64,000 nucleotides of DNA, taken from positions 11,437 through 75,436 of the forward strand of contig CAYXIO010000014.1 in the NCBI GenBank assembly GCA_964465125.1, written 5' to 3'. The position numbers and the translations under genes are program-made. Under the pieces are notes generated by a model. It was not told the origin of the DNA, did no database searches, and saw only the letters and a program-made list of their open reading frames with translations. This DNA comes from CAYOHG01 sp964465125 (GTDB lineage: Bacteria; Planctomycetota; Phycisphaerae; UBA1845; Fen-1342). Positions 1 through 8,781 of this stretch are shown piece by piece (within the stretch, counting starts at the first letter, position 1; each line of letters opens with the position of its first letter).

Positions 1-1032
1 CCGCGGCACGCGATTCACCAGCACGATGTTCATCGCGTGCACGTTGCTTTGCAGCGGGGTGTACTTCCAGAGCTGATTGATGACGACGTTGGGGTTGGCG
101 TCTTTCTTGAGCGCGAGCACCAGCCGCACAAGCTTGTCGCGGCCGGATTCGTCGCGCAGATCGTCGACGCCGGTGAGGTTGTCGGCCTCGATCGCCTCGA
201 GGATCTTGTCCTTCACCGTGGGCAGAAGAATGCCGTAGGGGATCTCATCGACGACCACCTGGAGCCGGCCGTTCTTGAGCTCCTCCACGCGCACCACGCC
301 GCGAACCGTGATCGAGCCGCGTCCGGTCGCGTACACGTCGCGCACGCCGCCCAGCCCGCAGATCACGCCCCCGGTCGGAAAATCCGGCGCCTTGACGTGC
401 TGCATCAGGTCGTCGAGCGAGAGGTCGTGATCGTCGATCCAGGCGATGATCGCGTCGCAGATTTCGGCGAGGTTCTGCGGCAGCAGGCGCGTCGCCATGC
501 CGACCGCGATGCCTTCCGAACCGTTGACCAGCAGGTTGGGGAACTTGCCGGGCAGAACGACGGGCTCCTGCCGCGTGCCATCGTAGTTGTCCTCGAAGTC
601 GACCGTCTCGCGGTCGATGTCGGCCAGCATTTCCGCGGCCGGTCGCGCCAGGCGCGCCTCCGTGTAGCGCATCGCCGCCGGGGGATCGCCGTCGATCGAG
701 CCGAAGTTGCCGTGCGGATCGACCAGCAGGTGCCGCATGGCCCATTCCTGTCCCATGCGCACCAGCGTCGGATAGATGACGCCCTCGCCGTGCGGGTGGT
801 AGTTACCGCTCGTGTCGCCGCAGATCTTCGCGCATTTGCGGTGCTTGGCGGCGGGCCCGAGATTCAGATCGTGCATCGCGACCAGGATGCGCCGCTGCGA
901 CGGCTTGAGCCCGTCGCGCACGTCCGGCAGCGCACGGGCCATGATCACGCTCATCGCATAGGTGAGGTACGAGTCCTCCATTTCGCGCGTGATGGGCGTC
1001 GGAAGAAGCTGCGAAGCGGGTTTGTCACTCAT
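1..1032 (-). CDS. gyrA: DNA gyrase subunit A (or ParC), N-terminal part, cut by window edge
   Basis: The first 344 codons of a type IIA topoisomerase A subunit are present; the rest lies beyond the left edge. In the A2B2 enzyme this half cleaves and rejoins DNA. Reading back from the ATG at 1032, the conserved blocks are TYAMSVIMARALPDVRDG (residues 24-41), SQRRIL (45-50), YHPHGEG (78-84) and GNFGSIDGD (108-116), then MRYTEARL, whose Tyr123 is the DNA-linking residue. An AAAAGGTGATC ribosome site sits just upstream of the ATG, and a TACAAT-like -10 box lies at 1165-1170 on this strand. The quinolone-determining positions read Gly84 and Pro88 where E. coli GyrA has Ser83 and Asp87. No gyrB lies alongside. 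ParC cannot be excluded without the C-terminal domain. Confidence 0.93.
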   Translation of the reverse strand, partial: MSDKPASQLLPTPITREMEDSYLTYAMSVIMARALPDVRDGLKPSQRRILVAMHDLNLGPAAKHRKCAKICGDTSGNYHPHGEGVIYPTLVRMGQEWAMRHLLVDPHGNFGSIDGDPPAAMRYTEARLARPAAEMLADIDRETVDFEDNYDGTRQEPVVLPGKFPNLLVNGSEGIAVGMATRLLPQNLAEICDAIIAWIDDHDLSLDDLMQHVKAPDFPTGGVICGLGGVRDVYATGRGSITVRGVVRVEELKNGRLQVVVDEIPYGILLPTVKDKILEAIEADNLTGVDDLRDESGRDKLVRLVLALKKDANPNVVINQLWKYTPLQSNVHAMNIVLVNRVPR

Positions 1033-1532
1033 GCACGATCACCTTTTGCGCCAAGGCCATGGCGGCATCCGGGTTCGCGTTTCAGGCGGCTCGATGCGGG
1101 CTGCCCGCGAGCGGCTGGCCGCCGCGCCGCGCGCCCGGGCATCGAAGACCCGAATCCGGCGCGAATTGTAGGGCGAAACGGCCGCTTTCGCACGCGGTCA
1201 GTTGCCACGCAACCTTCGATCAGTGCTGCGCTTGCGAGTCGCCCGCAAAGGGCGATGAGTCCGCCGCGGACGCGGCCGCGGCAGTGGCCCTTGACAAATA
1301 CGTACATTACCCTAACATGCGTCGGGTGCCGAGACACTCGCGGCTGGAGCCGAGGCTCACGAACACAGGGGCTACGCCCCGATTCCGGACACGCTGTGCC
1401 GGCACCGCTAAAATGAGAATGCTCGACGGCGGGCGCGGCGCCGCATCGGATTTGCCGTGCATCAAGGCGGCCGATCGAGTGAACAATCTCTGTGTTCTGG
1501 AACCGGGAATCTCTTACCCCAAGGAGCTTTGC
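1033..1532. other. 500-bp intergenic region between divergent gyrA and the DUF1579 gene
   Basis: No coding region is convincing here; the open frames read as Arg/Ala-rich GC-driven shadows. The stretch carries the gyrA ribosome site and a possible gyrA -10 box (1165-1170, minus strand). It also carries a better plus-strand promoter candidate at 1291-1318 for the secreted protein downstream. No strong hairpin was seen. Confidence 0.5.
1291..1318 (+). promoter_or_regulatory. Candidate sigma-70 promoter for the DUF1579 gene
   Basis: A consensus TTGACA (1291-1296) is followed after 16 bases by TAACAT (1313-1318) in a locally AT-richer stretch. The start codon of the next plus-strand gene is about 215 bases downstream, so the implied leader is long. 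Sequence match only. Confidence 0.45.
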
Positions 1533-2258
1533 ATGAGTCTGCGAAGTACATGGATGCGCGGCGCGATGGCGGGTCTGTTGGTGGCGGCGCTCGGTGTGAC
1601 CGCGCTCGCCCAGGAGCACGGCCAGAAGCCGGACGCCAAGCCCGCCGCCAAGCAGGACACGGCCAAGCACGAGCAGCACAAGGCCGGCGAGGCGCCCGCC
1701 ATGGATGAGAAGGCCATGGCCGAGATGATGGCCCAGATGGAGAAGCTCGGCACCCCAGGCGACAACCACAAGCTGCTCAACTACATGGTCGGAGACTGGG
1801 CCTACATCAACAAGTGCTGGATGGATCCCAGCCAGCCCGCGGATGAGTCCAAGGGCACGATGAAATGCAAGTCGATCTACGGCGGCCGCTACTTCGTCGC
1901 CGAGCACCGCGGCACCTTCAAGATGCCCGGACCCGACGGCAAGATGGTCGAACGCGATTTCGAAGGCACCGCCGTCTGCGGCTACGACAATGTCAAGCAG
2001 GCCTTCGTCAGCACCTGGATCGACAACTTCAGCACGGGCGTCTACGCGTTCAATGGCACCTATGATGCGCCCAGCAAGACGTTCACCTACGGCGGCGAGA
2101 TGATCTACATGCCGGACATGAAGTGCAAGGTCCGCGAGGTGATCAAGATCGTCGACAAGAACACTCACGTCATGGAGTGGTACGAGGACCGCGGCGAGGG
2201 CGAGGTGAAGACCATGGAGATCACCTACACGCGCAGCACGCCGCCGCCGACCAACTGA
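1533..2258 (+). CDS. Secreted DUF1579-family protein
   Basis: A 241-residue protein with an N-terminal signal peptide (basic start, hydrophobic AGLLVAALGVTALA, cleavage near AQE at about residue 26). A charged Lys/Gln/Ala-rich linker follows to about residue 65. The conserved domain starts near HKLLNYMVGDWAY and resembles DUF1579, a single-domain beta-barrel-like family with no assigned reaction. Typical blocks are GDW, the GRYFVAEHRG segment and the FNGTYDAPSKTF segment. The ATG at 1533 was chosen over upstream options because AAGGAG (1521-1526) precedes it and the signal peptide begins there. The gene stands alone between gyrA and a convergent gene, with a hairpin after its stop. The molecular function is unknown; an exported or periplasmic location is inferred from the signal peptide. 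Confidence 0.85.
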   Translation: MSLRSTWMRGAMAGLLVAALGVTALAQEHGQKPDAKPAAKQDTAKHEQHKAGEAPAMDEKAMAEMMAQMEKLGTPGDNHKLLNYMVGDWAYINKCWMDPSQPADESKGTMKCKSIYGGRYFVAEHRGTFKMPGPDGKMVERDFEGTAVCGYDNVKQAFVSTWIDNFSTGVYAFNGTYDAPSKTFTYGGEMIYMPDMKCKVREVIKIVDKNTHVMEWYEDRGEGEVKTMEITYTRSTPPPTN

Positions 2259-2295
2259 CGCTGACGGCACGAGCAATTCCGCGGCAAGCCAACCA

Positions 2296-2326
2296 GCGGC
2301 GGTGGGATCAAGCGTCCGACCGCCGC
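2296..2326. terminator. Hairpin between convergent genes
   Basis: GCGGCGGT at 2296-2303 is the exact complement of ACCGCCGC at 2319-2326, with a 15-base loop. It lies 38 bases after the DUF1579 stop and 30 bases beyond the stop of the convergent gene, so it could end transcription from either side. There is no T tract. Confidence 0.4.
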
Positions 2327-2355
2327 CTGCATTTCAAGTCGCGCTGCCCCCGCCG

Positions 2356-4533
2356 CTACGGCCCGACGTTCGGCGGAATCTCGCCCTCTCGCCCGAGCAG
2401 CTTGTAGGTTTCCTCGAGCGCCTCGCGAAACTCGTAGTAGCTCATCCACCGAACGTGAGCATCGGCGAAAAGCACATGGGTGCCCTCGTTCGAGGCGATC
2501 TTCTCGTACGCGACGATCGTCTGCGCCGGCCGCTGCAACCGCGTCAACTGAAGGCCGGGGATGTACACATACGACACCGCGCCCTGATCGGGCTGCAACG
2601 GCGAGCGCAGCACGTCTTCACCCTGTAGATACTGCTTGTCGAGCAGCGCCTGGAGCGAATCCGGGAAACGATCCTGGTTGTCCACCGCGTACATGTGCAA
2701 GCCCATGCCAATCTGCCGCAGATTCGACATGCTCTTCACGCGCTTGGCCTGCTCACGCGCCCGAGACAGAGACGGCAGCAGCACCGAAATCAACACCGCG
2801 ACCGCGGCCGCCGAGCCGGCCGCAAGGCTGGCGCCGCGCGTTTCATACAGCACTCCGTCCGCCGTCGTCCGCGCCGTCGAACTCGAGTAGCGCGGCCCCT
2901 TGAGAAACGTCGACAGGTGCGGAAGCCGGGCCAGCGCTTCCGGCTTCTGCGGCGACATCGACGCCAATGCGGCAACGCCGTGCGTCAGCAGCCCGTGCAC
3001 CATGTGCATCAGGTAGTGCGTGTCGGCCGTGTCGAACCCGATCAGCGGATCCGAGCTCGCCGCGAGAGCGGCGCGAACGCCGGCATCATCGATCAGCCGC
3101 GGGCCGCGCGTCGCCGGGTCGATCTCGTCGGCGGCGATCGCGACCGTTTGCGGCAGCAGTCCGAACACGAAGCGACCGTCCGCGAACGTCCACGCCGGCG
3201 CGACCGGACTCGGCACGCCCCCGATCACCACGTAGTGAACCGTGCGAGCGCCGCTCTCCACCTCGTTGGCGCTCAGTTGCACGCCTTGCTGCGCCAGGAT
3301 CGGCGTAAGAATCTCCACCAGCCGCAGCAGGATGCCATTCAGCCGCTTCGCGTCATTCGCTTCGGCCACCAGCACCGTGCCCGAGCCGTAGAACCCGCCG
3401 TGCGCCGGCGTGTCGAACAACGCCCAGGTGTCGCCGAGCGCGGGCAGCAGGTCATCCGTGATGGAGAAGCCGACCACGGCCCGCGCCGCGCTCAGCCCGC
3501 CTTCGACCTGCGGCAGGAGATCGGGGTTCACCGACTCGATGACCGATTGCGCCTCGTTCCAAAGCGCCAGCAGGTCCAGGTTCGAGACCGAGCCCCAGTA
3601 CAGACCGGCCGGAAGCAGCTTCAGGTCGTCCTCGCTCAGCGGCTTCTGATCCAGCAGCTTCAGCAGGCCGCGGCGCGGGCCCTCCAGGCGCACGAAGGTC
3701 TGGGACGACGTGTCTTCGCCAGCGATCGTCTGCGCGTAGATCGACTGCACGCCCTCGATGCGCAGCGCGTCCATCAGCCTCGCCGCCCACGGTTCGTTCT
3801 CCGCAGCCGCTGCGAGCCCCGGCTTGGCAAACTGCTCGACCAGCGCTCGCACATCGGCGAAAAACACCATCCCCGCCCCGCTCGACGGAGTGATCGGCCC
3901 CAGCGCGGATTTCATCGCCGCGCTGCCGGCCAGCGAAGCGCCGCCCTTGCCGATCCGCGAAACCAGCGCGCCGAGCGTATCAGCATCCGCATCCGACACG
4001 ATCAGCAGATAGCCGGCGGGCGTCGCAGTCCAGGCCGCCAGGGGCTTCTCACTCTCATCCGACAAGCGGTGCAGCGTGGCGCCGCCGATCGCCAGGGTGC
4101 GCGTGTCATCGGGCTTGCCGGCCATCGCCGAAACCTGGGCCTCGAACGCGTCGCGCTGATCGCCGGGATTGACAAGCGACAGGAGCGTCAGGCCCGGACC
4201 GTCGCCTTTCGCCGGCGTGTGATACAGCGCCGCCCCGCCCTGCGCGCGCAGCGCCATCAACGCGAGTGCGGCAAGCTCGGACGCCACCCGCACGTCGCGG
4301 TCGTCCTCGCCCAGCAGTTGAATCAGGTCTCGAACCGCACCGGGGCTGACTTCGTCAAGCCCCCACGCATGCCCGAGGTCGTTCCAGCCCAGATACGCCA
4401 CCGCGCCGTCCGGCAGCTTGTCCGCGGCGGCCGGCTCGGCGGCACGCAGGCGCAGGGCCTCCGGGGCGAAGATCATTAGGAAGCAGCCAAACAACAATAC
4501 GATCGAACGCTCACGGGTTCGCATGGCACGCAC
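2356..4533 (-). CDS. Secreted protein with C-terminal prepilin-like/H-X9-DG module
   Basis: A 725-residue exported protein in two parts. Residues 1-31 form a signal peptide (RSIVLLFGCFLMIFA core). Residues 35 to about 565 form a large extracytoplasmic region that resembles planctomycete DUF3352-like proteins but is not firmly assigned. From about residue 568 a hydrophobic helix (AAAVAVLISVLLPSLSRARE) leads into KRVKSMSNLRQIGMGLHMYA and NQDRFPDSLQALL. It ends with VLFADAHVRWMSYYEF, the usual layout of planctomycete type II secretion/prepilin-like (H-X9-DG) proteins. In those relatives the module normally opens the protein; here it closes it, so cleavage by a prepilin peptidase at the N-terminus is not expected. 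The helix probably anchors the protein in a membrane. Its partner genes and role are unknown. Confidence 0.75.
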   Translation of the reverse strand: MRAMRTRERSIVLLFGCFLMIFAPEALRLRAAEPAAADKLPDGAVAYLGWNDLGHAWGLDEVSPGAVRDLIQLLGEDDRDVRVASELAALALMALRAQGGAALYHTPAKGDGPGLTLLSLVNPGDQRDAFEAQVSAMAGKPDDTRTLAIGGATLHRLSDESEKPLAAWTATPAGYLLIVSDADADTLGALVSRIGKGGASLAGSAAMKSALGPITPSSGAGMVFFADVRALVEQFAKPGLAAAAENEPWAARLMDALRIEGVQSIYAQTIAGEDTSSQTFVRLEGPRRGLLKLLDQKPLSEDDLKLLPAGLYWGSVSNLDLLALWNEAQSVIESVNPDLLPQVEGGLSAARAVVGFSITDDLLPALGDTWALFDTPAHGGFYGSGTVLVAEANDAKRLNGILLRLVEILTPILAQQGVQLSANEVESGARTVHYVVIGGVPSPVAPAWTFADGRFVFGLLPQTVAIAADEIDPATRGPRLIDDAGVRAALAASSDPLIGFDTADTHYLMHMVHGLLTHGVAALASMSPQKPEALARLPHLSTFLKGPRYSSSTARTTADGVLYETRGASLAAGSAAAVAVLISVLLPSLSRAREQAKRVKSMSNLRQIGMGLHMYAVDNQDRFPDSLQALLDKQYLQGEDVLRSPLQPDQGAVSYVYIPGLQLTRLQRPAQTIVAYEKIASNEGTHVLFADAHVRWMSYYEFREALEETYKLLGREGEIPPNVGP

Positions 4534-4830
4534 TCCATCGACTCGGGATTGAACGGAAAGCCGGCCGGTTTGAGCGAAGAGTTGGCCGATAGGGCAGCCC
4601 GCACGGGAAGGAGCGCGGAAGCGAACCGCAACTGCGCACGACCGCAGCTTCGCGAGGTCGGCTCATCCGCGTATCCCTGCCGCGCGTTCACGCAGGCCGC
4701 GCTAGCGCCGCAACGCCGCCGGCGCTACCGCAAACCACCCTGCGGGCATGATACACGAGTCGCCCGGGCCGCGCCGTCCTGCTTCACTCGCTATTCGCTC
4801 TTCGCTATTCGCAATGCGCTATTCAGCACG
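4534..4830. other. Non-coding spacer of 297 bases
   Basis: No supported gene. The part next to the transporter stop carries a short tandem repeat (separate entry). The remainder is the upstream region of the prepilin-like gene, where I see no clear promoter. Confidence 0.4.
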
Positions 4831-4838
4831 CTATTCGC
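4789..4838. repeat. Short tandem repeat, CGCTATTCGC units
   Basis: Four copies or near-copies of CGCTATTCGC begin at 4789, 4803, 4817 and 4829, a spacing of 12 to 14 bases. The last copy overlaps the end of the peptide-transporter gene, whose stop codon TAG lies inside the repeat unit (GCGAATAGCG on the coding strand). The array looks like a slippage-type short repeat. Confidence 0.7.
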
Positions 4839-6417
4839 GCCCGTGCAGCATCTTCTTCATCAGCGGCGTGAGCGGGAATAGCACCACGCCGGCCACGACC
4901 GACGAGATTACAAAGAGCATGAAGAAGTCGGCCTGCCCGCCCAGGTTCCAGGGCAGCTTGTACTTGCCCTGCTCGATCGCCTCGACCGTGCTGGCGAGGT
5001 AGCCGCCGGCAAGGTGCGCGATGAAGCTCGACACGAACCAGATGCCCATCAGCAGCGAGACAAACCGCACCGGCGCCACCCGTGTCACGAACGCCAACCC
5101 CGTCGGCGAGAGGCACAGTTCGCCGACCGTGTGCCAGAAGTAGGTCATGATCAGGAAAAAGATCGAGACCTGGGCACCGCCGATCGCCAGCCGCCCGGCC
5201 CAGACCATGAACAGGAACCCAAAGCCCACGAACATCAGCCCCAGCGCGATCTTGATCGACTGCGACGGGTCCATGTTCCGCCGGCCGAGCCAGGACCAGA
5301 TGCCGGCGAACACCGGCGAAAGCAGCAGGATGCAGACCGGGTTGACCCACTGGAACCATCCCGCGGGGAACTCCCAGCCCCAGATCATGCGGTCGGTCTT
5401 CTGGAACGCGAACAGATTCAGCGAGGTGCCGGCCTGCTCAAACGCCAGCCAGAAGATCGCGTTGAAGAGCATGAAGATGAAGATCGCGGCGGTCGGCCCG
5501 CGGTCGCCACGCTGCTGGATCATTACGAACCAGATCGCCGCCAGCGCCACCGCGCCCGCCAGGCCCAGCGTAATCCCCAGCCCGATGGTGGGATTCTCGG
5601 CAATGAAATCGGAGAGTCTTTGATTGACGGTCGCGAGCAGGCGGTAGTGATACGCGAGGGCGAACAGGGCGGAGACCACCAGGCCCGTCAGGATGAACAG
5701 CGGGGCCACGCCGCCCTTTCCCCGGGGGGGCTCGCCAATGCCCTTCAGGTAAGTCGGACGGCCGAGCTGGTAGATCCCGAGTCCGGCGAGCATGCCCACT
5801 GCCGCCGCCCCGAAACCCCAGTGCCAGCCGATCTTCTCGCCCAGCAGCGGGCAGATGAGCTGCCCGAGAAACGCGCCGAGATTGATGCCCATGTAGAAGA
5901 TGGCAAAGCCGGCGTCACGCCGCGGGTCGTGCTCGCGGTAAAGCTGCCCGACCATCACCGAGACGCTCGGCTTGAAGTGCCCCGTCCCGATCACGATCAG
6001 CGCCAGCCCGAAGACGAATACCGACATGCCGAGATCGCTGTGGTTCAGGTCGCCGATCCCCGTCAGCCCGAGCACGATGTGGCCCATCGCGATCAGCAGG
6101 CCACCCACGAACATCGAGCGGTGCGTCCCGATCAGCTTGTCCGCGATGATGCCGCCCAGCACCGGCAGCAGATACACCATCCCGCCGTACCAGCCCATCA
6201 GGATGCTGCCGTCGGCGTTGGACCAGCCGCGTCCCGGATTCGCGCCCATCATGTTCGCGACCAGGTAGAGAATCAGGATGGCCTTCATGCCGTAGAATGA
6301 GAACCGCTCCCACATTTCGACGATGAACAGAAGATACAGACCGCGCGGGTGGCTGACCGGCACGTCGGCGGGTGTGGCCGCTGCGGCCGCCGCCGGGCCG
6401 CTCTGCTGCTGATTCAT
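4831..6417 (-). CDS. POT/PTR-family proton-coupled peptide transporter
   Basis: A 528-residue major-facilitator protein of the proton-dependent oligopeptide transporter family, expected in the inner membrane to import di- and tripeptides. The diagnostic ExxERF motif is present early (EMWERFSFYGMKAILILYLV, about residues 34-53). The PTR2 signature is at FAIFYMGINLGAFLGQ (about 172-187). Twelve or more hydrophobic segments run through the protein, as the family requires. The first 20 or so residues are Gln/Ala/Pro-rich and cytoplasmic. The C-terminus ends HGRE, and the stop codon falls in a tandem repeat. It is transcribed away from the upstream GAF gene with a 132-base gap and may be monocistronic. 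The substrate is inferred from the family only. Confidence 0.92.
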   Translation of the reverse strand: MNQQQSGPAAAAAATPADVPVSHPRGLYLLFIVEMWERFSFYGMKAILILYLVANMMGANPGRGWSNADGSILMGWYGGMVYLLPVLGGIIADKLIGTHRSMFVGGLLIAMGHIVLGLTGIGDLNHSDLGMSVFVFGLALIVIGTGHFKPSVSVMVGQLYREHDPRRDAGFAIFYMGINLGAFLGQLICPLLGEKIGWHWGFGAAAVGMLAGLGIYQLGRPTYLKGIGEPPRGKGGVAPLFILTGLVVSALFALAYHYRLLATVNQRLSDFIAENPTIGLGITLGLAGAVALAAIWFVMIQQRGDRGPTAAIFIFMLFNAIFWLAFEQAGTSLNLFAFQKTDRMIWGWEFPAGWFQWVNPVCILLLSPVFAGIWSWLGRRNMDPSQSIKIALGLMFVGFGFLFMVWAGRLAIGGAQVSIFFLIMTYFWHTVGELCLSPTGLAFVTRVAPVRFVSLLMGIWFVSSFIAHLAGGYLASTVEAIEQGKYKLPWNLGGQADFFMLFVISSVVAGVVLFPLTPLMKKMLHGRE

Positions 6418-6549
6418 GCTCGAAACCTCGCTGGCTGCGGAATCGCGAAACGAAGTGTAGCAGCATAACGCCCGCCCGGGCCCTCAACCACACGCCCGCG
6501 GGCCACGCAGCCAGCCGCACCGCGCGCCGCCCGCCGGCCGCCGCCATGC

Positions 6550-7074
6550 CTAAACGACTTCGGCAGGTTCGTCCGGCGCGGACAGCCCAACGCCCGCGGC
6601 CCGCAGCACGCCCAGCAGCCCCGCCGCATCCGCCGCGCTGAACGCCTCCACCGCGTAGCTGTCCAAGTCCAGCACGCCCCGGCACTGCCCGCGCTCGTCC
6701 AGCAACGGCACCACGACCTCCGAGCGATCCAGCGCGTCGCACGCGATGTACCCGGCCCCCAGCGACGCGACGTCGCGCACCACCAGGCTGCGCCGCGAAC
6801 GAAAACTCCGCCCGCACGCCCCGTTCAGACCGATCGGCGAGCAGGCCGGCTTGTTGCGGCAGGCTTGCAGCACCAGCGAACCCGCGGAGGAAGGCTCGAA
6901 ACCGGCCGGAAGCGGCTGACCCTCGGCATCCGCCGCTACGTACACCCCGACCCACGAGACCCCGGTCGGGTGCAGATGATCCCAGAGCAGGTCGATCAGG
7001 CGGCGCGTCCGGACGGCGAGATCGCCGCTCCCGTCGAGCTGCCGCACGAGGGTGCCGTAGGGTCGCGCGCTCAT
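6550..7074 (-). CDS. msrC: GAF-domain free methionine-(R)-sulfoxide reductase
   Basis: A 174-residue single GAF domain matching the fRMsr (MsrC) family, which reduces free methionine-(R)-sulfoxide in the cytoplasm using thioredoxin-type electrons. The three family cysteines are present: Cys78 in KPACSPI, Cys87 in NGACGRS and Cys112 in GYIACDALDRSEVVVPL. The spacing (9 and 25) is close to that of E. coli Cys84, Cys94 and Cys118. The tail GVLDLDSYAVEAFSAAD is also typical. Keeping all three cysteines argues for enzyme activity rather than ligand sensing alone. It lies 59 bases downstream of the exonuclease-like gene on the same strand, so the two may be co-transcribed. A GAF sensor without reductase activity is the alternative. 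Confidence 0.8.
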   Translation of the reverse strand: MSARPYGTLVRQLDGSGDLAVRTRRLIDLLWDHLHPTGVSWVGVYVAADAEGQPLPAGFEPSSAGSLVLQACRNKPACSPIGLNGACGRSFRSRRSLVVRDVASLGAGYIACDALDRSEVVVPLLDERGQCRGVLDLDSYAVEAFSAADAAGLLGVLRAAGVGLSAPDEPAEVV

Positions 7075-7133
7075 GCCGCCAGTATAAGCAACGGCGCGGC
7101 GGCGGGCCGCGGCATCCTGAGAACGGCGCCGCG

Positions 7134-8201
7134 CTAGTCCTTCAGAAAAATCCGGGCCACCACCGGACGATGATCCGATCCGCGTCCGATTCCGGTGCGG
7201 CTCTCGCAGGCGGACCAGTGCGGTGAGAGATAGACGTGGTCGAGCCGGATGCCGGGCAAGTAGCGCGTGAACGAAATCACGGGCCAGGTCGAGCCGCGCC
7301 CGAAGCCGGCGATCGCATGCGCGTCGCGCAGCCCGAGCCGATGCAGAACCAGCGCGTAGGGACTCTCGTCGGTGAAGTTGAAATCCCCGCAGATGACCGT
7401 CGGCAGAGACTCCTTCGCCAGCAGATCAGCCAGGTCCGCGATTTCGCGCCGCTGGCTCGCCACAAGCCGGGGCGACGCCGGCGAGCGCAAGTGTAGACCG
7501 TAAAGCGCGATCGGCTGCCGGTGCCAGTCGAGCACAAAGCGCGCCTGCGGCAGCCGGGGCGAGCCGATCGGAAGATTGAAATCGGGCTCCTCAAGTACCG
7601 GCAGGCGTGAATACAGTGCCAGGCCGTACGAGTCCGTGCGCGGCAGCACCCAGACCTGCGGGTAGCGCTCGGCCAGCGCCGCCCGAACGGCATGATCCCA
7701 CTGCGGCGTGTACTCCTCGAGCACGATCACGTCCGCGTCGCTGGCGATCAACTCGGCGACGATCGCAGCGTGCGAGCGCGATTCGCGAAAGAGATTGGCG
7801 CTCACCACCCGCAGCGTCTCGGACGGGCATGCGGGCGCGGCCGGACGCGAAAGCGCCGCTCCGAGCGGAGCCAGCCCGATCAAGACGGGCGGGATCAGCG
7901 CCAGCGCTGCAAGACGCCGCCGAAGGTAGAGCGCCGCCGCCACCAGCGCCAGCGCCGCCATTGCGAGGTGAAACGAAAACGTCCGTAGCATGAAGGACAG
8001 CCAGAGCGCCAGTCCGTACAGCCCGTTTTCGTTCCGCAAGTCGATCGGCAGCAGAAGCGCCAGCGCGACGCCCGCGTAAGCGAGCAGCGTCAACCAAGGA
8101 AACGCGCGCCGCACCGTGGTTCGGAAGGTGGACGCGGCGGCGGATTCAAGCAGCGGCGGGGACGGGAATCGACTGACGGCGGCGGTGGCGGTGGTTTCCA
8201 T
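7134..8201 (-). CDS. Membrane-anchored endonuclease/exonuclease/phosphatase-family protein
   Basis: A 355-residue protein. Three hydrophobic segments occupy about residues 28-112 (WLTLLAYAGVALALLLPI, LWLSFMLRTFSFHLAMAALA and the LALIPPVLIGLAPLGAAL stretch). A C-terminal EEP domain follows, starting at LRVVSANLF. Catalytic landmarks are VLEEYTPQWD (metal-binding Glu), YGLHLRSP, ICGDFNFTDESPY (Asp and Asn) and the closing GSDHRPVVARIF (Asp-His pair). The same arrangement occurs in bacterial YafD-like proteins; the natural substrate, a phosphodiester or phosphoester, is unknown. The ATG at 8201 was chosen because the upstream extension in this frame is not protein-like and would overlap the divergent DCC gene. 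The catalytic domain probably faces the periplasm. Confidence 0.83.
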   Translation of the reverse strand: METTATAAVSRFPSPPLLESAAASTFRTTVRRAFPWLTLLAYAGVALALLLPIDLRNENGLYGLALWLSFMLRTFSFHLAMAALALVAAALYLRRRLAALALIPPVLIGLAPLGAALSRPAAPACPSETLRVVSANLFRESRSHAAIVAELIASDADVIVLEEYTPQWDHAVRAALAERYPQVWVLPRTDSYGLALYSRLPVLEEPDFNLPIGSPRLPQARFVLDWHRQPIALYGLHLRSPASPRLVASQRREIADLADLLAKESLPTVICGDFNFTDESPYALVLHRLGLRDAHAIAGFGRGSTWPVISFTRYLPGIRLDHVYLSPHWSACESRTGIGRGSDHRPVVARIFLKD

Positions 8202-8328
8202 ATGAACGTCTATACTCTGAAAATCGGCGGAGGTTCGCCCGGGGGCAACGTAATGCCCCCGGTGACGTCCGCAGACAGACGCTCGGGCGGTGCCAGCTTC
8301 CATTCCCGGCCGCCGAGGTTCATCCGGC

Positions 8329-8781
8329 ATGCCACGCGACCCATCGCTGCACCGCGCGACGCTGGTCTATGACGGCACCTGCCGATTCTGCCGGTCGCAG
8401 ATCGACTTTATCAGGCGAAGCGACCGGGAAAACAGTTTCACCTTCGTGCCGGCCCAGTCGCCTGACCTGCTGAGCCGCTTTCCAGTGCTGAAGCGCGAGG
8501 AGCTGGCCAGCGGCCTGCGGCTGATCGACGCGGGTGGAACGGTGTTCCGCGGGGCAGACGCCGTCCACGAGATCGCGCGGCGGCTGACCGGCTGGCGCCG
8601 CTTGGCATGGCTCTACCGCGTCCCCGGTCTGAGGCAGATATTTCGGGCCGTCTACCGCTGGATCGCCGCCCGTCGTTATCGACTCGCCGGACCATGCGAC
8701 CAGACCTGCGCGTCCGAGCCGAATGACTCAGCGCACTTGTCGCCGCCCCCGTCCGCGGCGGACGCACCCCCTCGCAGGTGA
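8329..8781 (+). CDS. DCC-family (DUF393) thiol protein
   Basis: A 150-residue protein beginning, after a short lead, with LVYDGTCRFCRSQIDFI. This is the DxxCxxC signature of the DCC (DUF393) family, with Cys18 and Cys21. The middle matches the family pattern (RLIDAGGTVFRGADAVHEIARRL then WLYRVPGLRQIFRAVYRWIAARR). Members are predicted thiol-disulfide oxidoreductases with a thioredoxin-like fold; the physiological partner is not known. The last 25 residues are Pro/Ser/Ala-rich and probably disordered. It is divergent from the exonuclease-like gene with a 127-base gap that presumably holds both promoters. Confidence 0.83.
   Translation: MPRDPSLHRATLVYDGTCRFCRSQIDFIRRSDRENSFTFVPAQSPDLLSRFPVLKREELASGLRLIDAGGTVFRGADAVHEIARRLTGWRRLAWLYRVPGLRQIFRAVYRWIAARRYRLAGPCDQTCASEPNDSAHLSPPPSAADAPPRR

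Noticed and set aside
2695..4479. 594-codon plus-strand open frame opposite the prepilin-like gene
   Set aside because: Arg/Gln/His-rich composition typical of the antisense of a GC-rich gene; the minus frame has a signal peptide, domains and a recognisable C-terminal module.
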